Assembly: GCF_003113265.1 (NCBI RefSeq)
Contig: NZ_PUIV01000001.1
Span: forward strand, 372,001-436,000
DNA: 64,000 nt
Direction of reading: 5' to 3'
DNA from: Methylosinus sporium
GTDB taxonomy: Bacteria > Pseudomonadota > Alphaproteobacteria > Rhizobiales > Beijerinckiaceae
Below are positions 9,048-18,538 of this stretch, piece by piece. The translations under genes and the position numbers were made by a program. The notes under the pieces are model-generated. The model had not been told where the DNA came from. It made no database searches and saw only the letters and a list, made by a program, of their open reading frames with translations. Positions within the stretch are counted from its first letter, which is position 1, and each line of letters begins with the position of its first letter.

Positions 9048-9158
9048 TTGTGAAGGTCAACCGTGCCGCCCTCTGTCGACGAACCGTCGCATCCCTCCTC
9101 TAATGGCGAGGACCCGAGGCGGGCCGCCGAAGGCGCGCGCCCGCGGGGACGCACGAAA

Positions 9159-10163
9159 ATGAAGACGATGCCGTCGAGCGTCGCGATCGTGGGCGATTCG
9201 CCCTTTCTCTGGGTCATGCGCTTCGATGCGGAGGGCGCGGCGACGCTCGTCGCCGACCACGATTCCGCGCAGCTCGATTCGGATGCCGACGGCTATTTCT
9301 GGGTCCATCTCAATGTCGCCGATCTGCGCTATCGCGATTGGGTCGCCGGCCGCCGGCAAATGCCGGCCGAGGCGCGCGCCCTGCTCATCGACCAGGACAG
9401 CCATCAGCGGCTCGACGCCGACGAGCAGGCGCTCTGGGGCGTGATCGCCGATTACGGCCGCGATCTCGAGCGTGAGGAAGACGTGCTGCGTCCCTTGCGC
9501 GTCGTCGTCACCGAGCGCTGCATCGTCACCGCCCGCCGCTACGCCGTCGAATCGACGGCCGCCATTCGGCAATCGGCTCTGGACGGCCAGCGCCTGCGCG
9601 CGCCGCTCGATCTCTTCGAGGCGCTGGTGACGCGCAGCCTCGTCTCCATGGACACCGGCCTCGAGAAGCTTCTCGCCAGATTCAACAAGATCGAAGATCG
9701 CGTGCTGGACGACGAGGCGCATGACGACCGGCGCGATCTCGGCGCGCTGCGCCGCCAGACGATCCGGCTGCGGCGCGAGCTCGCCGACGGCCAGCGCGTC
9801 TTCTCGCGCGCCGCCTTCTCGCCGCGCGTCTCGCCGCCGGCCCATGCGACGCTGCGCCGGCTGACGCAGCGCTTCGATTCGCTGCAGCAGGAGCTGCAGG
9901 CGGTGGAGGAGCGCGCCCGCCTGCTGCAGGACGAGATCGTCTCCAACCTCACGGCGGAGACCAATCGTCAGCTCTATGTGCTGACCATTCTCGGCACTCT
10001 GCTCATGCCGCCGACTCTCGTCTCCGGCATATTCGGCATGAACACGAAGAATCTGTTCTTCGCCGATAATGAGCAGGGGACGCTCTATGCGGCGGCGCTC
10101 TGCCTCGCCTCGGCGGCGGCGGCCTTTTTCGCGCTGATGTGGATCAAGCGCCGCGAGGGTTAG
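9159..10163 (+). CDS. CorA/ZntB-family divalent metal transporter
   Basis: 334 residues from the ATG at 9159, very close to the 327 of E. coli ZntB. An upstream in-frame GTG (9063) would add a 32-residue Pro/Arg-rich stretch and is less likely. It has a large soluble N-terminal domain and a coiled helical region (about residues 190-270). Two C-terminal membrane helices carry the pore motif GMN (VSGIFGMNTKNLFF). After GMN the sequence is TKN rather than the MPE of CorA, which favours the ZntB branch. Members move Zn2+ or Mg2+ across the inner membrane; the substrate here is not decided by sequence. Confidence 0.85.
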   Translation: MKTMPSSVAIVGDSPFLWVMRFDAEGAATLVADHDSAQLDSDADGYFWVHLNVADLRYRDWVAGRRQMPAEARALLIDQDSHQRLDADEQALWGVIADYGRDLEREEDVLRPLRVVVTERCIVTARRYAVESTAAIRQSALDGQRLRAPLDLFEALVTRSLVSMDTGLEKLLARFNKIEDRVLDDEAHDDRRDLGALRRQTIRLRRELADGQRVFSRAAFSPRVSPPAHATLRRLTQRFDSLQQELQAVEERARLLQDEIVSNLTAETNRQLYVLTILGTLLMPPTLVSGIFGMNTKNLFFADNEQGTLYAAALCLASAAAAFFALMWIKRREG

Positions 10164-10202
10164 CGGAACTCGCGCCCACTCGCCGCGCACTGCCGATCGG
10201 CG

Positions 10203-10889
10203 TCACGCCGCTGCGAGGCTCTCGAACAATCCCCGGCCGTCGATTCCGCCGACCAGCGGATCGATGAGATTTTCGGGATGCGGCATCAGACCGAGCACAT
10301 TGCGGCGTTCTGAAAAAATACCGGCGATGTCGTTGCGCGAGCCGTTGGGATTGGCCTCGCCGCCGACGCGCCCGAGTGAATCACAATAGCGGAAGGCGAC
10401 GAGCCCCTCGCCCTCGAGCCGCGCGATCGTCTCGTCGTCGGCCTCGTAATTGCCCTCGCCATGGGCGATGGCGACCTCGATCGTCTGGCCCTGGCGATAG
10501 TGGCTGGTGAAGGCGGTGTCGGCGCGCTCGACGCGCAAATGCTGCATTCGGCAGACGAAGCGCAGATTGGCGTTGCGCATCAGCACGCCCGGCAGCAGGC
10601 CGCCCTCGCACAAAATCTGGAAGCCGTTGCAGACGCCGAGCGTCAGACCGCCGCGCGCGGCATGGGCGCGCACCGCGTCCATAATGGCGGCGCGGCCGGC
10701 GATGGCCCCGCAGCGCAGATAATCGCCATAGGAGAAGCCGCCCGGCAGCACGACGAGATCGGTGCCCGCGGGCAGCTCGGTCTGCGAATGCCAGACCATG
10801 GCCGGCTCGTGGCCGGTGGCTCGAGCGAGCGCGCGCGCCATATCGCCTTCGCGATTGGAGCCGGGAAAGACGATGACGGCGGCTCTCAT
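10203..10889 (-). CDS. purQ: Phosphoribosylformylglycinamidine synthase, glutaminase subunit
   Basis: 228-residue class I glutamine amidotransferase subunit of FGAM synthase (purine biosynthesis step 4). The N-terminus is [16 protein letters not shown]. The nucleophile elbow is [11 protein letters not shown], and the C-terminal catalytic pair is in PHPENL. It makes NH3 for PurL and needs PurS to assemble. Its ATG overlaps the purS stop as ATGA, so the two are translationally coupled. purL and purC are not in the window. Confidence 0.96.
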   Translation of the reverse strand: MRAAVIVFPGSNREGDMARALARATGHEPAMVWHSQTELPAGTDLVVLPGGFSYGDYLRCGAIAGRAAIMDAVRAHAARGGLTLGVCNGFQILCEGGLLPGVLMRNANLRFVCRMQHLRVERADTAFTSHYRQGQTIEVAIAHGEGNYEADDETIARLEGEGLVAFRYCDSLGRVGGEANPNGSRNDIAGIFSERRNVLGLMPHPENLIDPLVGGIDGRGLFESLAAA

Positions 10890-11131
10890 GGGCTCGCGAT
10901 CTCGATCTGGAAATTCTCGATGACGGTGTTGGCGAGCAGCTTCTCGCAGGCGGCGCGCAGCCGCTCCTCGGCGAGCGCGCGGTCGGAGCCCTCGAGCTCT
11001 ATGTCGAACACTTTGCCCTGGCGCACGCCGCCGACGCCCGCGACGCCGAGCGAGGCGAGCGCGCCCTCTATGGCCTTGCCCTGCGGATCGAGCACGCCGT
11101 TTTTCAAGGTGACGATGACGCGGGCTTTCAT
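10886..11131 (-). CDS. purS: Phosphoribosylformylglycinamidine synthase subunit PurS
   Basis: 81 residues, the standard size for the small subunit that bridges PurQ and Pur[22 protein letters not shown]...LGV is the family N-terminus and GKVFDIEL follows. Translationally coupled to purQ through a 4-nt overlap. The presence of a separate PurS means the organism uses the three-subunit FGAM synthase and not the single long PurL. Confidence 0.96.
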   Translation of the reverse strand: MKARVIVTLKNGVLDPQGKAIEGALASLGVAGVGGVRQGKVFDIELEGSDRALAEERLRAACEKLLANTVIENFQIEIASP

Positions 11132-11236
11132 GCGGCGGCTTTCTCGGGGTTCGGCTGCAATGGGCTGGCCGCAGGGTTAGCGGGCGACGCGCCGGAGCGC
11201 AAGCCGTTCTCTCGCCGCCGTTCTCGCCGCGCCGCT

Positions 11237-12121
11237 TCAGGCCGAGCGCGAGCGCAGGGCGTAGACGAAGCCGGCGGCGCCGAGCAGCGCGATCGTCGCG
11301 GCGAAGATCGGCTGGCCGGCGGCGAGCGTCAGCACGACGGCGACGAAGGTCGCGACGCCGATCACCGACGTGACGATGAAGGCGCCGAGCGGCGAGGCGG
11401 AGCCGGCTGCCGTCGCGCTGCCCCGCCGCGGCTGGCCGGCGACGGCCGAGACGATCGCCTGATAGGCGGGATCGAAAATGATTCGATCGATCGAAAGCGG
11501 CGGCGCCGAATAGGGAAAGCCGCCGGAGGGCGAAGCGAAATCGCGGTCATAGGTGGTCGCCTCGAAGGCGCCCGGCCCCGTCTTGGCCAGATAGATGTCG
11601 ATGGTGGCGGTGTCGCGCTCGCCGTCGCGGACCAGCAGAGCGGCGCGAATCGTCGCGGCCGCATCGTCGGCGTTGCGCGAGGGCAGGCGCGAGCGTGGAA
11701 CGACGTCCGCCTCCTCGAGGAATTCCTTCGTCGTTTCGCCGCGCGCCTCCGCGGCGGAGCGCGCCGCCGCCTGCGCCTTCCGCACGATGATGCGCAGCGG
11801 AACGCGTTCGCCGACGAGGCGCGGCAGGTCGGAGAGCGCGGCCGCGCTCGGCCCATAGGCCGAGGTCAGATTGGCGTCCTCGCCGCTGATTTCTTCGCCG
11901 GAGGCGGCGCCGAGCGGCATGGCGAAATTTCGATAGCCGGCGGGAAGTGCATCGCGAAGGCCGGGGCCGGGCGGCGGTGTTTTGACGGCCGCCGTCGTCG
12001 CCACGCTCGCGTCTTCGACCGGCTCGGCCTTTGCTGTGACAGGCGCGACGCGCGACAGCGCGCGCACGCCGGGCGCTCGGGATGTAACGGCGGAAATCGG
12101 CGATACCATGATTCGTGACAC
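11237..12121 (-). CDS. Hypothetical protein with C-terminal membrane hairpin
   Basis: 294 residues from a GTG at 12121; an in-frame ATG at 12109 (MVSPISAV...) is an equal alternative, and neither has a strong Shine-Dalgarno. I recognise no named family. The first ~230 residues are soluble and Ala/Pro-rich at the start. Regions such as [35 protein letters not shown] and [20 protein letters not shown] suggest a folded core. The last ~45 residues form two membrane helices ([20 protein letters not shown] and [18 protein letters not shown]) followed by basic RSRSA. It is divergent from the lipid-ligase fusion at 12294, with which it may share a 172-nt promoter region. Confidence 0.6.
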   Translation of the reverse strand: MSRIMVSPISAVTSRAPGVRALSRVAPVTAKAEPVEDASVATTAAVKTPPPGPGLRDALPAGYRNFAMPLGAASGEEISGEDANLTSAYGPSAAALSDLPRLVGERVPLRIIVRKAQAAARSAAEARGETTKEFLEEADVVPRSRLPSRNADDAAATIRAALLVRDGERDTATIDIYLAKTGPGAFEATTYDRDFASPSGGFPYSAPPLSIDRIIFDPAYQAIVSAVAGQPRRGSATAAGSASPLGAFIVTSVIGVATFVAVVLTLAAGQPIFAATIALLGAAGFVYALRSRSA

Positions 12122-12293
12122 CCATGGCGCGTCGCTTCGTACGCGCGCGCAGATTGGAATTTCCGGCTTGCGCGAAGCTGACGCCAGCGCAACCAGAGCG
12201 ATTATTCGCAGGTCGTCTTCGACGCCGGGTTATAGAAAAGAGTCGAATGCCGCCGACCTCGCTCTATCTGCCTCGGGAGCAGGAGGGGCGCGA

Positions 12294-15143
12294 ATGTATG
12301 CGGTCTCCAATTATCCGGGGCGTCGCCGCGCGACGCAGGAGGCGGCGCGGCGCGAGGTTTTCGCCGTCGTCGGCTCGCTCGCGCGCGAAATGCATCCGCA
12401 GCGCAGCGTTCCGGCGGAAATCTCCCTGTCCAGCCGGCTCGAGCAGGATCTCGGCGTCGACAGCCTGGCGCGCGCCGAATTGAACATGCGGCTCGAAAAG
12501 GCTTTTCATGCGCATCTGCCGATCGAGGAGCTCGGCCGCGCCGATACGGTCGGCGATCTGCTGACGGCGCTGGAGAAAGCGCCCGGCGCCGAGCCGCCGC
12601 CCGTCGTCGAGCCTGCCGCGGGCGAGGCGCTGCCGCATATTCGCGCCGCCTTCGAGGCGAGGACGCTGACCGAAGCGCTGGACTGGCACGCCGCGCATAA
12701 TCCCGAGCGGCTGCATCTGACTTTTCTGCGCGACGCGGCGACGCCGGCCGGCGCGTTCACCTATTGGCGGCTGGCCGACGAGGCGCGCCGGGCGGCGGAA
12801 GGCCTCGTCGCCCGCGACGTCGCGCCCGGCGACCGCATCGCGCTGATGCTGCCCACCGGACTCGATTTCTTCGTGGCCTTTTTCGGAGCGCTCTACGCCG
12901 GCGCCATTCCCGTGCCGATCTATCCGCCGATGCGCATGGCGCAGATCGAGGAGCATCTCACCCGCCAGATCGGCATTTTGCGCAACGCCGGGGTGAAGCT
13001 GCTCATCACGGCCGCCGAGGGGATTCGTCTCGCCGGCCTCGCCCGCCGCCGGGTGGAGACATTGGAAGAAATCGTCGCCGTCGCCGATCTTGTGAGCGGC
13101 GCCGATGGCGCGCCTTTGCCGCCGACGCGCGAGGCGGGCGCGACCGCCATGTTGCAATATACGTCCGGCAGCACGGGCGATCCCAAAGGCGTCGTGCTGA
13201 GCCACGCCAATCTTCTCGCCAATGTGCGCGCCATGGGCCTCGCCATAGGCGCGACCTCGGCCGACACTTTCGTGAGTTGGCTGCCGCTCTATCACGATAT
13301 GGGATTGATCGGCGCCTGGCTCGGCTGCCTGCATTTCGGCGCGCCGCTCTATGTCATGTCGCCGCTGACCTTTCTGTCGCGGCCGGCGAGCTGGCTGGAG
13401 GCGATCGACCGCCATCGCGGCACGCTGAGCGCCGCGCCCAATTTCGCCTTCGAGCTCTGCCTCGACAAGATCGATCCGGCCCAGATCGAGGGACTCGATC
13501 TCTCCTCGCTGCGCATGGTCGCCAATGGCGCGGAGCCCATCTCCCCGCGCACCATCCGGCGATTTGCCGAGAAATTCGCCAAATATGGTTTCCGGGCGGA
13601 GGCCATGGCGCCTGTCTATGGTCTCGCGGAAAATTCCGTCGGCCTCGCCTTTCCGCCGCCCGGCCGCGCGCCGCTGATAGACCGCATCTCCCGTGATTTG
13701 CTGGCGACCGACGGTCGCGCGGAGCCGGCCGGGGACGCGACGGCGGCTCTTGAGTTCGTCTCCTGCGGCGCGCCGCTGCCGGGCCATGAAATCCGCGTCG
13801 TCGACGGCGCCGGCCGCGAGCTCGCCGAGCGGCGCGAGGGCCGGCTCGAGTTCCGCGGACCTTCCGCCACCGCCGGCTATTTCCGCAATGAGGAGAAGAG
13901 CAAGGCGCTGATTCGGGACGGCTGGCTCGACAGCGGCGATCGCGCCTACACGGCCGGCGGCGAGGTCTATGTCACCGGGCGGGTGAAGGACATCGTCATA
14001 CGCGCCGGGCGTCATCTCTATCCGCAGGAGATAGAAGAGGCCGTCGCCACGCTCCCCGGAATCCGCAAAGGCTGCGTCGCCGCTTTTGGCGCGCCCGACG
14101 TCGAGACCGGCACGGAGCGGCTGATCGTCGTCGCCGAGACCTATGAGACCGCGCCGGAGGCCCTCGGCGCGCTCGAGACCAAGGTTCAGGCCGCGGTCGC
14201 CGCAGTTTGCGGCGCGCCGGCGGAGGAGGTCCGCTTCCTGCCGCCACGCTCGACTCCCAAAACCTCGAGCGGCAAGATTCGCCGCAGCGCCGCCAAGGCG
14301 CTGTTCGAAGAGGGCCGGCTCGGCGAGCCGCGCGGCCCGGTGTGGCTGCAGATCGGCCGGCTGGCGCTGCTCGGCCTATGGCCGGCGATGCGCGGCGCGG
14401 CGAAAAGCGTGGGCGAGCTCGCCTACGCGTCCTGGTGGTGGATCGTCGTCTGCGCCGGCTATTTCGCCGCCTGGTGGGCGGTCATGACTCTGCCCTGCCG
14501 CTCGCGCTGGCCCGCCGTCCGCAAGATCGCCGGGACAATGCTCGGCGCCATTGGCGCGAAGGTCACGACCGAAGGGCTCGAGCGTCTGCCGAAAGGCGGC
14601 GCCGTACTCGCCTTCAACCATTCGAGCTATGTCGATGTGATGCTGCTCGCCGCCCGCCTGCCGGGCGAGCCGGCTTTCGTCGCCAAGAAGGAGTTGGCCG
14701 GACAGATTTTCGCCGGGCCGTTCCTGCGCCGGCTCGGCGCCCTTTTCGTCGAGCGCTTCGACATTGCGGCGAGCGTGGCCGACGCGGAGAAGCTCGCGGC
14801 GGCGGCGCGCGAGGGGCGCAATCTCGTTTTCTTCCCGGAGGGGACATTCACGCGCCGCGCCGGGCTCTGCGGCTTCTATCTCGGCGCGTTCAAGATCGCC
14901 GCGGAGGCGGAGCTGCCGGTCTTTCCGGGCGTCTTGCGTGGAACCCGCGGCATGTTGCGCGGCGAGCAATGGTTCCCGCGCCGCTCGGCTCTGTCGCTCG
15001 CCATTCTGCCGCCGATACGGGCGGGCGGGAGCGATTTTCTCTGCGCGCTGCGGCTGCGCGACCATGTCCGCGCCGCCATCCTCGCGCGCTGCGGGGAACC
15101 GGATTTGAGCGAATTGTCCAAGCCGAGGCGGGGGGACGCGTAG
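12294..15143 (+). CDS. Trimodular ACP / fatty-acyl-AMP ligase / PlsC acyltransferase fusion
   Basis: 949 residues from the ATG at 12294, which follows GGAGGGG. Domain order: an acyl-carrier domain (~20-105) with the phosphopantetheine serine in GVDSLAR (Ser57); an adenylate-forming ligase (~125-690) with YTSGSTGDPKG at ~288, then WLPLYHDMGLIGAW, VYGLAENSVG and GYFRNEEKS, as in FAAL-type enzymes; a short hydrophobic segment (~710-735, WWWIVVCAGYFAAWWAVM); and a PlsC-type acyltransferase (~750-930) with FNHSSYVDVM (the HX4D box) and FPEGTFTR. The layout suggests that a free fatty acid is adenylated, loaded on the built-in carrier and transferred to a lysophospholipid or related acceptor at the membrane. 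It recalls Aas but with the carrier built in. Confidence 0.85.
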   Translation: MYAVSNYPGRRRATQEAARREVFAVVGSLAREMHPQRSVPAEISLSSRLEQDLGVDSLARAELNMRLEKAFHAHLPIEELGRADTVGDLLTALEKAPGAEPPPVVEPAAGEALPHIRAAFEARTLTEALDWHAAHNPERLHLTFLRDAATPAGAFTYWRLADEARRAAEGLVARDVAPGDRIALMLPTGLDFFVAFFGALYAGAIPVPIYPPMRMAQIEEHLTRQIGILRNAGVKLLITAAEGIRLAGLARRRVETLEEIVAVADLVSGADGAPLPPTREAGATAMLQYTSGSTGDPKGVVLSHANLLANVRAMGLAIGATSADTFVSWLPLYHDMGLIGAWLGCLHFGAPLYVMSPLTFLSRPASWLEAIDRHRGTLSAAPNFAFELCLDKIDPAQIEGLDLSSLRMVANGAEPISPRTIRRFAEKFAKYGFRAEAMAPVYGLAENSVGLAFPPPGRAPLIDRISRDLLATDGRAEPAGDATAALEFVSCGAPLPGHEIRVVDGAGRELAERREGRLEFRGPSATAGYFRNEEKSKALIRDGWLDSGDRAYTAGGEVYVTGRVKDIVIRAGRHLYPQEIEEAVATLPGIRKGCVAAFGAPDVETGTERLIVVAETYETAPEALGALETKVQAAVAAVCGAPAEEVRFLPPRSTPKTSSGKIRRSAAKALFEEGRLGEPRGPVWLQIGRLALLGLWPAMRGAAKSVGELAYASWWWIVVCAGYFAAWWAVMTLPCRSRWPAVRKIAGTMLGAIGAKVTTEGLERLPKGGAVLAFNHSSYVDVMLLAARLPGEPAFVAKKELAGQIFAGPFLRRLGALFVERFDIAASVADAEKLAAAAREGRNLVFFPEGTFTRRAGLCGFYLGAFKIAAEAELPVFPGVLRGTRGMLRGEQWFPRRSALSLAILPPIRAGGSDFLCALRLRDHVRAAILARCGEPDLSELSKPRRGDA

Positions 15144-15189
15144 CGGAGGCCGACCGGGCGAACTGGATGCGCGCCGGAAAGCCGATTCT

Positions 15190-15314
15190 ACCTCCCCCTC
15201 GAGGGGGAGGTCGAGCGGCGTAGGCGCTCGGGACGGGGCGACGCCCCGAGTCTTTGCTGGTGGACTCCACCCCGTCCGGCTATCGCCGGCGACCCTCCCC
15301 CTCAAGGGGAGGGT
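15190..15314. repeat. Mosaic intergenic element with two Pu/Py hairpins
   Basis: A perfect 22-nt palindrome (ACCTCCCCCTC and its complement) lies at 15190-15211. A second hairpin (ACCCTCCCC / GGGGAGGGT, loop CTCAA) lies at 15292-15314, with a smaller GGGGCGACGCCCC stem between. This looks like the CTCCCCCTC-type palindromic repeats spread through Rhizobiales genomes. It fills the gap between two convergent genes and may also stop transcription. Confidence 0.65.
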
Positions 15315-15328
15315 GGGCGCCGCAGCTT

Positions 15329-15634
15329 CTACTCGTCCTCTCCGAAGCGGTTGCCCACCAGCGCCGCCAGCGCCTCTATCGCTTGCGCGGCCTGTGGGCC
15401 GGCGGCGGTCACGGTGATGGTGGAGCCCTGCGCCGCGCCCAGCGTCAATATGCCCATGATGGAGCTTCCGCCGACCGTGTCCCCGCATTTGGAGACGGTG
15501 ATCTCGGCCTCGTAAGCCTCACAGCACTGGACGAATTTGGCCGTCGCCCGCGCATGAAGGCCCTTGCGGTTGACGATGACGAGATCGCGGGCGATGCGCC
15601 CGCCTTCGATGGCGGAAACGGATTGATCGGTCAT
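15329..15634 (-). CDS. ptsH: HPr-like phosphocarrier protein
   Basis: 101 residues. GLHARATAKF holds the phosphorylated His27, and GGSSIMGIL holds the regulatory serine (Ser58) that HprK would phosphorylate. In Alphaproteobacteria with no sugar permeases this protein belongs to a regulatory PTS and not to sugar import. Its ATG overlaps the stop of the EIIA gene (ATGA). It is the last gene of chvI-chvG-hprK-EIIA-ptsH. Confidence 0.94.
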   Translation of the reverse strand: MTDQSVSAIEGGRIARDLVIVNRKGLHARATAKFVQCCEAYEAEITVSKCGDTVGGSSIMGILTLGAAQGSTITVTAAGPQAAQAIEALAALVGNRFGEDE

Positions 15635-16032
15635 TTCGCGTTGAGAACTCGGCTGGCGATATAGACATATTTGCGCCCGGCGTCCTGGGCTTGCAACACC
15701 GCCTGCTCGAGCGGAGCCGATTCGCGCACCGAGGCCAGCTTGATCAGCATGGGCAGGTTGATGCCCGCCAGCACCTCCACCTTGCCGCCGTTCATCACGG
15801 AAATCGCCAGATTGGAGGGCGTGCCGCCGAACATGTCGGTCAGGACGACGACGCCGTCGCCGCTGTCCGCCTCGGCGATGGCGTCGATAATGTCTCGGCG
15901 CCGACGCTCCATGTCGTCCTCGGGGCCGATCGAGATAGACACGAGTTGTTTCTGCGGGCCGACCACATGCTCGAGGGCCGCGCGAAACTCCGTGGCGAGG
16001 TGGCCATGGGTCACCAGGACCATTCCGATCAT
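15631..16032 (-). CDS. PTS system EIIA component, mannose-family fold
   Basis: 133 residues, a free-standing EIIA-Man domain. VTHGHLATEF carries the phosphoacceptor His9, and GVVVLTDMFGGTPSNLA and EVLAGINLPMLIKLA are typical of the family. No EIIB, EIIC or EIID is nearby, so it is probably the terminal phosphoacceptor of a regulatory relay. Its start codon is 186 nt downstream of hprK on the transcribed strand, and it is coupled to ptsH by an ATGA overlap. Confidence 0.93.
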   Translation of the reverse strand: MIGMVLVTHGHLATEFRAALEHVVGPQKQLVSISIGPEDDMERRRRDIIDAIAEADSGDGVVVLTDMFGGTPSNLAISVMNGGKVEVLAGINLPMLIKLASVRESAPLEQAVLQAQDAGRKYVYIASRVLNAK

Positions 16033-16217
16033 TCGCAGCTACCGCTCATGAAGACCGTCTCGCGAGAGAACGAGATCGTCGAAACCGGAGAACCGAAGCA
16101 GACCGGCATTGCGGCTCACCAATTCACTAACGCGAATGTCGCCCCGACGTTCGCAGCGTTTCGGGCGCCATTTTGTGCGTTGCGGCGAAATTGGCAAGCG
16201 AAAACCTCCTATCCTCG

Positions 16218-16706
16218 TTAAAATGCCGCAAACTGATGAACAAACGAAAAAATCTTTCGCGTCGCCCCGGCCTCGCGGGCGTCCGCGGCGAGCCGCGGCA
16301 GCGCTACGCCGCATAAAATCGCCTCGGCCTCGCCTTCCTGCGGATATCGCGGCGGGGCCTCGTCGCGCGGCCCGCGCAGATCGACCAGGCAGCGCAGCGT
16401 CCCGGCGGGCTCGTAAGGGGTGGGCCCGACGCCCCTGCCGCGCTCCTCTATCGCCCCGGCGATGGCCGGATGCGGGCGCGCCACCAGCCGGCCGTGGCGG
16501 CGGACGATCTCGATCCGATCGTCGCCGATGAGGCGGGCGAAGACGCCCCGCCCCTGCGCAAAATCGATCAGCTCGAGGCAGAGGCCGCTCTTGCCGGCGC
16601 CGGAGGGGCCGCGCAGCAGCGCGCCGGCGGCGCCGATGAGCAGAGCATTGGCGTGAATCATGACGCGGTCGCCGGCCTGCTCCTGTGGGAGAGGCGCGCC
16701 GGTCAT
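16218..16706 (-). CDS. hprK: HPr kinase/phosphorylase, short alphaproteobacterial form
   Basis: 162 residues from the ATG at 16706, chosen because it overlaps the chvG stop as ATGA; a later in-frame ATG at 16661 (MIHANALL) would give the minimal form. It contains only the catalytic C-terminal domain, with P-loop LLRGPSGAGKSGLCLELI, LIGDDRIEI and the late signature segment. Full-length Firmicute HprK (about 310 residues) has an extra N-terminal domain. It would phosphorylate Ser58 of the HPr encoded three genes on, linking carbon status to ChvG/ChvI. Confidence 0.92.
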   Translation of the reverse strand: MTGAPLPQEQAGDRVMIHANALLIGAAGALLRGPSGAGKSGLCLELIDFAQGRGVFARLIGDDRIEIVRRHGRLVARPHPAIAGAIEERGRGVGPTPYEPAGTLRCLVDLRGPRDEAPPRYPQEGEAEAILCGVALPRLAADAREAGATRKIFSFVHQFAAF

Positions 16707-18532
16707 CTGGCCGCCGGAAGCCACAGCACGAAGCGTGCGCCGAGCACGACATCGTCCGGCTCGATCTCGTCGGTTCCCTCCGGCTCCGCCCGCGTGCGGT
16801 TCATCGCGCGGATGCGGCCATTATGCGCCTCGACGATCTGGCGGGAGATGGAGAGGCCGAGCCCGGAATTCTGGCCGAAGCCCTGCTCCGGCCGATCCGT
16901 GTAGAAACGCTCGAAAATGCGCTCGAAGGCATGGGCGGGAATGCCCGGCCCGTCGTCGTCGACGATGATCTCATAGCCGTCGATCGGCTGCCCGCCCGGC
17001 CCCAGCGCCTGCTCCGGCCGCAGCAGGACGCGCACATCGCCGCCCTCCGCCGAGAAGGAGCGGGCGTTGGCGATGAGATTGTCGAACACTTGCGCGAGCC
17101 GCGAATCATGGCCGAGGATGCGCCAGCGCCGCCGCGGATCGGCGGGCTGAATGTCGAGCGTGATGGTGACGCCGTCGCCGCGGTCGACGTCCTGCGCCAT
17201 GCCGACGACGGTTTTCAGCACGCCGGCGACATCGACAATGTCCATATCGGCGCGGGCCAGCTCGGCGTCGAGACGAGAGGCGTCGGAAATATCGCTGATG
17301 AGACGATCGAGACGTCCGACGTCGTGCTTGATGATGGTCAGCAGGCGCGAGCGCGCATTCTCGTCCTTGACGATGGGCAGAGTCTCCACCGCGCTACGCA
17401 GAGAGGTGAGCGGATTTTTGAGCTCATGCGCGACATCCGCCGCGAAATGCTCGATCGCCTCGATGCGATTGTAGAGCGCGCGCGTCATGTCGCGCAGCGC
17501 GCCGGAGAGATGGCCGATCTCGTCCTGGCGCTGCGAGAAATCGGGAATCTCCTGCCGCGATTTGACGCCGCGGCGCACGCGTTCGGCGGCCTCGGCGAGA
17601 CGGCGCATGGGCTCGGCGATGGTGCCGGCGAAGAATAGCGACAGCAGCAGCATCACGCCGGCCGAGACCAGGAAGATGCGGATGATGCCCCAGCGCTCCT
17701 GCGCGAGAATGGCGTCTATGTCGCCGCCGAGCGTGGAAAGCAGCAGCGCGCCGCGCACCGAGCGGAAGCGCTGCACCGGCACGGCGACAGAGATGATGGT
17801 CTCGCCCTTGGCGTTGGCGCGCACCACCGAGAGCGCGCCGCCGGTGAGCGCCGCCGCCACCTCGGGATAGGCTTTGCCATTGCCGGCGCCGATGTCCTCA
17901 TAGAGCGGCAGTTCCGGCCGCCGCGTCCAGCGGCGCAGCGCATTGATCGCCTGCTCGAGATAGCTCGACGATTCGGCGCCGCCGGCGGGACCGAGCTCGA
18001 AGCGCAGAATATTGGAGCGTCCGGTGACGGAGCGCGAATCGAGCAGGAGATAGCCGTCGCGATCATAGATGCGCGCGCGCGTGCGCGTCGGCGAGACGAG
18101 ACGCCGCAGCAGCGGGCCGATGCGCTCTGGATTGAGCGAAAACTCCATAGAGGGCTGGCTGCCCTCGGCGAGGCTGTAGCTCTCGCCCGGCGCGAGCCGC
18201 AGCAGCTTCTCGGGATCGATGGTGATGGCGTCGGTGTCCACCGTCGCGGAGGCGGCGATCGCCGCGGCGATGATCTCGCCCTGCGTCTGCAGGCTCTGCA
18301 CGCGCGCGTCGATCAGGCCTTCGCGAAATTGGTTGAGATAGAGGAAGCCGCCGAGCAGCGCCACGAGGCCGCCGAGATTGAGCACGACGATGCGACGCGT
18401 GAGCGAAGACGACAGGCGTGACTGAATGGCGCGCGTGAGCCGCGCGAAGCGAACCGACGCGGCGCGGCCGATTCGCTTTTGCCGCGCCTGCGTCTCGGCG
18501 ACGCCATGTTCATTGTCGATCGTGACTGTCAT
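16703..18532 (-). CDS. chvG: Sensor histidine kinase ChvG (ExoS)
   Basis: 609 residues, the usual length. Two membrane helices (about residues 47-68 and 286-309) bracket a periplasmic sensing domain of about 215 residues, followed by a HAMP region (EPMRRLAEAAERVRRG). The H-box is HELKNPLTSLRSAVETL, and ATP-binding N/G boxes are present (NLIANARSF, DDGPGIP, GLGLSISRQIVEAH). ChvG senses acid or envelope stress in Rhizobiales and phosphorylates ChvI. It starts 6 nt after the chvI stop and is coupled to hprK. Confidence 0.95.
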   Translation of the reverse strand: MTVTIDNEHGVAETQARQKRIGRAASVRFARLTRAIQSRLSSSLTRRIVVLNLGGLVALLGGFLYLNQFREGLIDARVQSLQTQGEIIAAAIAASATVDTDAITIDPEKLLRLAPGESYSLAEGSQPSMEFSLNPERIGPLLRRLVSPTRTRARIYDRDGYLLLDSRSVTGRSNILRFELGPAGGAESSSYLEQAINALRRWTRRPELPLYEDIGAGNGKAYPEVAAALTGGALSVVRANAKGETIISVAVPVQRFRSVRGALLLSTLGGDIDAILAQERWGIIRIFLVSAGVMLLLSLFFAGTIAEPMRRLAEAAERVRRGVKSRQEIPDFSQRQDEIGHLSGALRDMTRALYNRIEAIEHFAADVAHELKNPLTSLRSAVETLPIVKDENARSRLLTIIKHDVGRLDRLISDISDASRLDAELARADMDIVDVAGVLKTVVGMAQDVDRGDGVTITLDIQPADPRRRWRILGHDSRLAQVFDNLIANARSFSAEGGDVRVLLRPEQALGPGGQPIDGYEIIVDDDGPGIPAHAFERIFERFYTDRPEQGFGQNSGLGLSISRQIVEAHNGRIRAMNRTRAEPEGTDEIEPDDVVLGARFVLWLPAAR

Positions 18533-18538
18533 GAGCCG

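Noticed and set aside
11982-12293. N-terminal extension of the ACP-ligase-PlsC fusion
   Set aside because: It would overlap the divergent gene; the extension has no domain and a good start with GGAGGGG lies at 12294.
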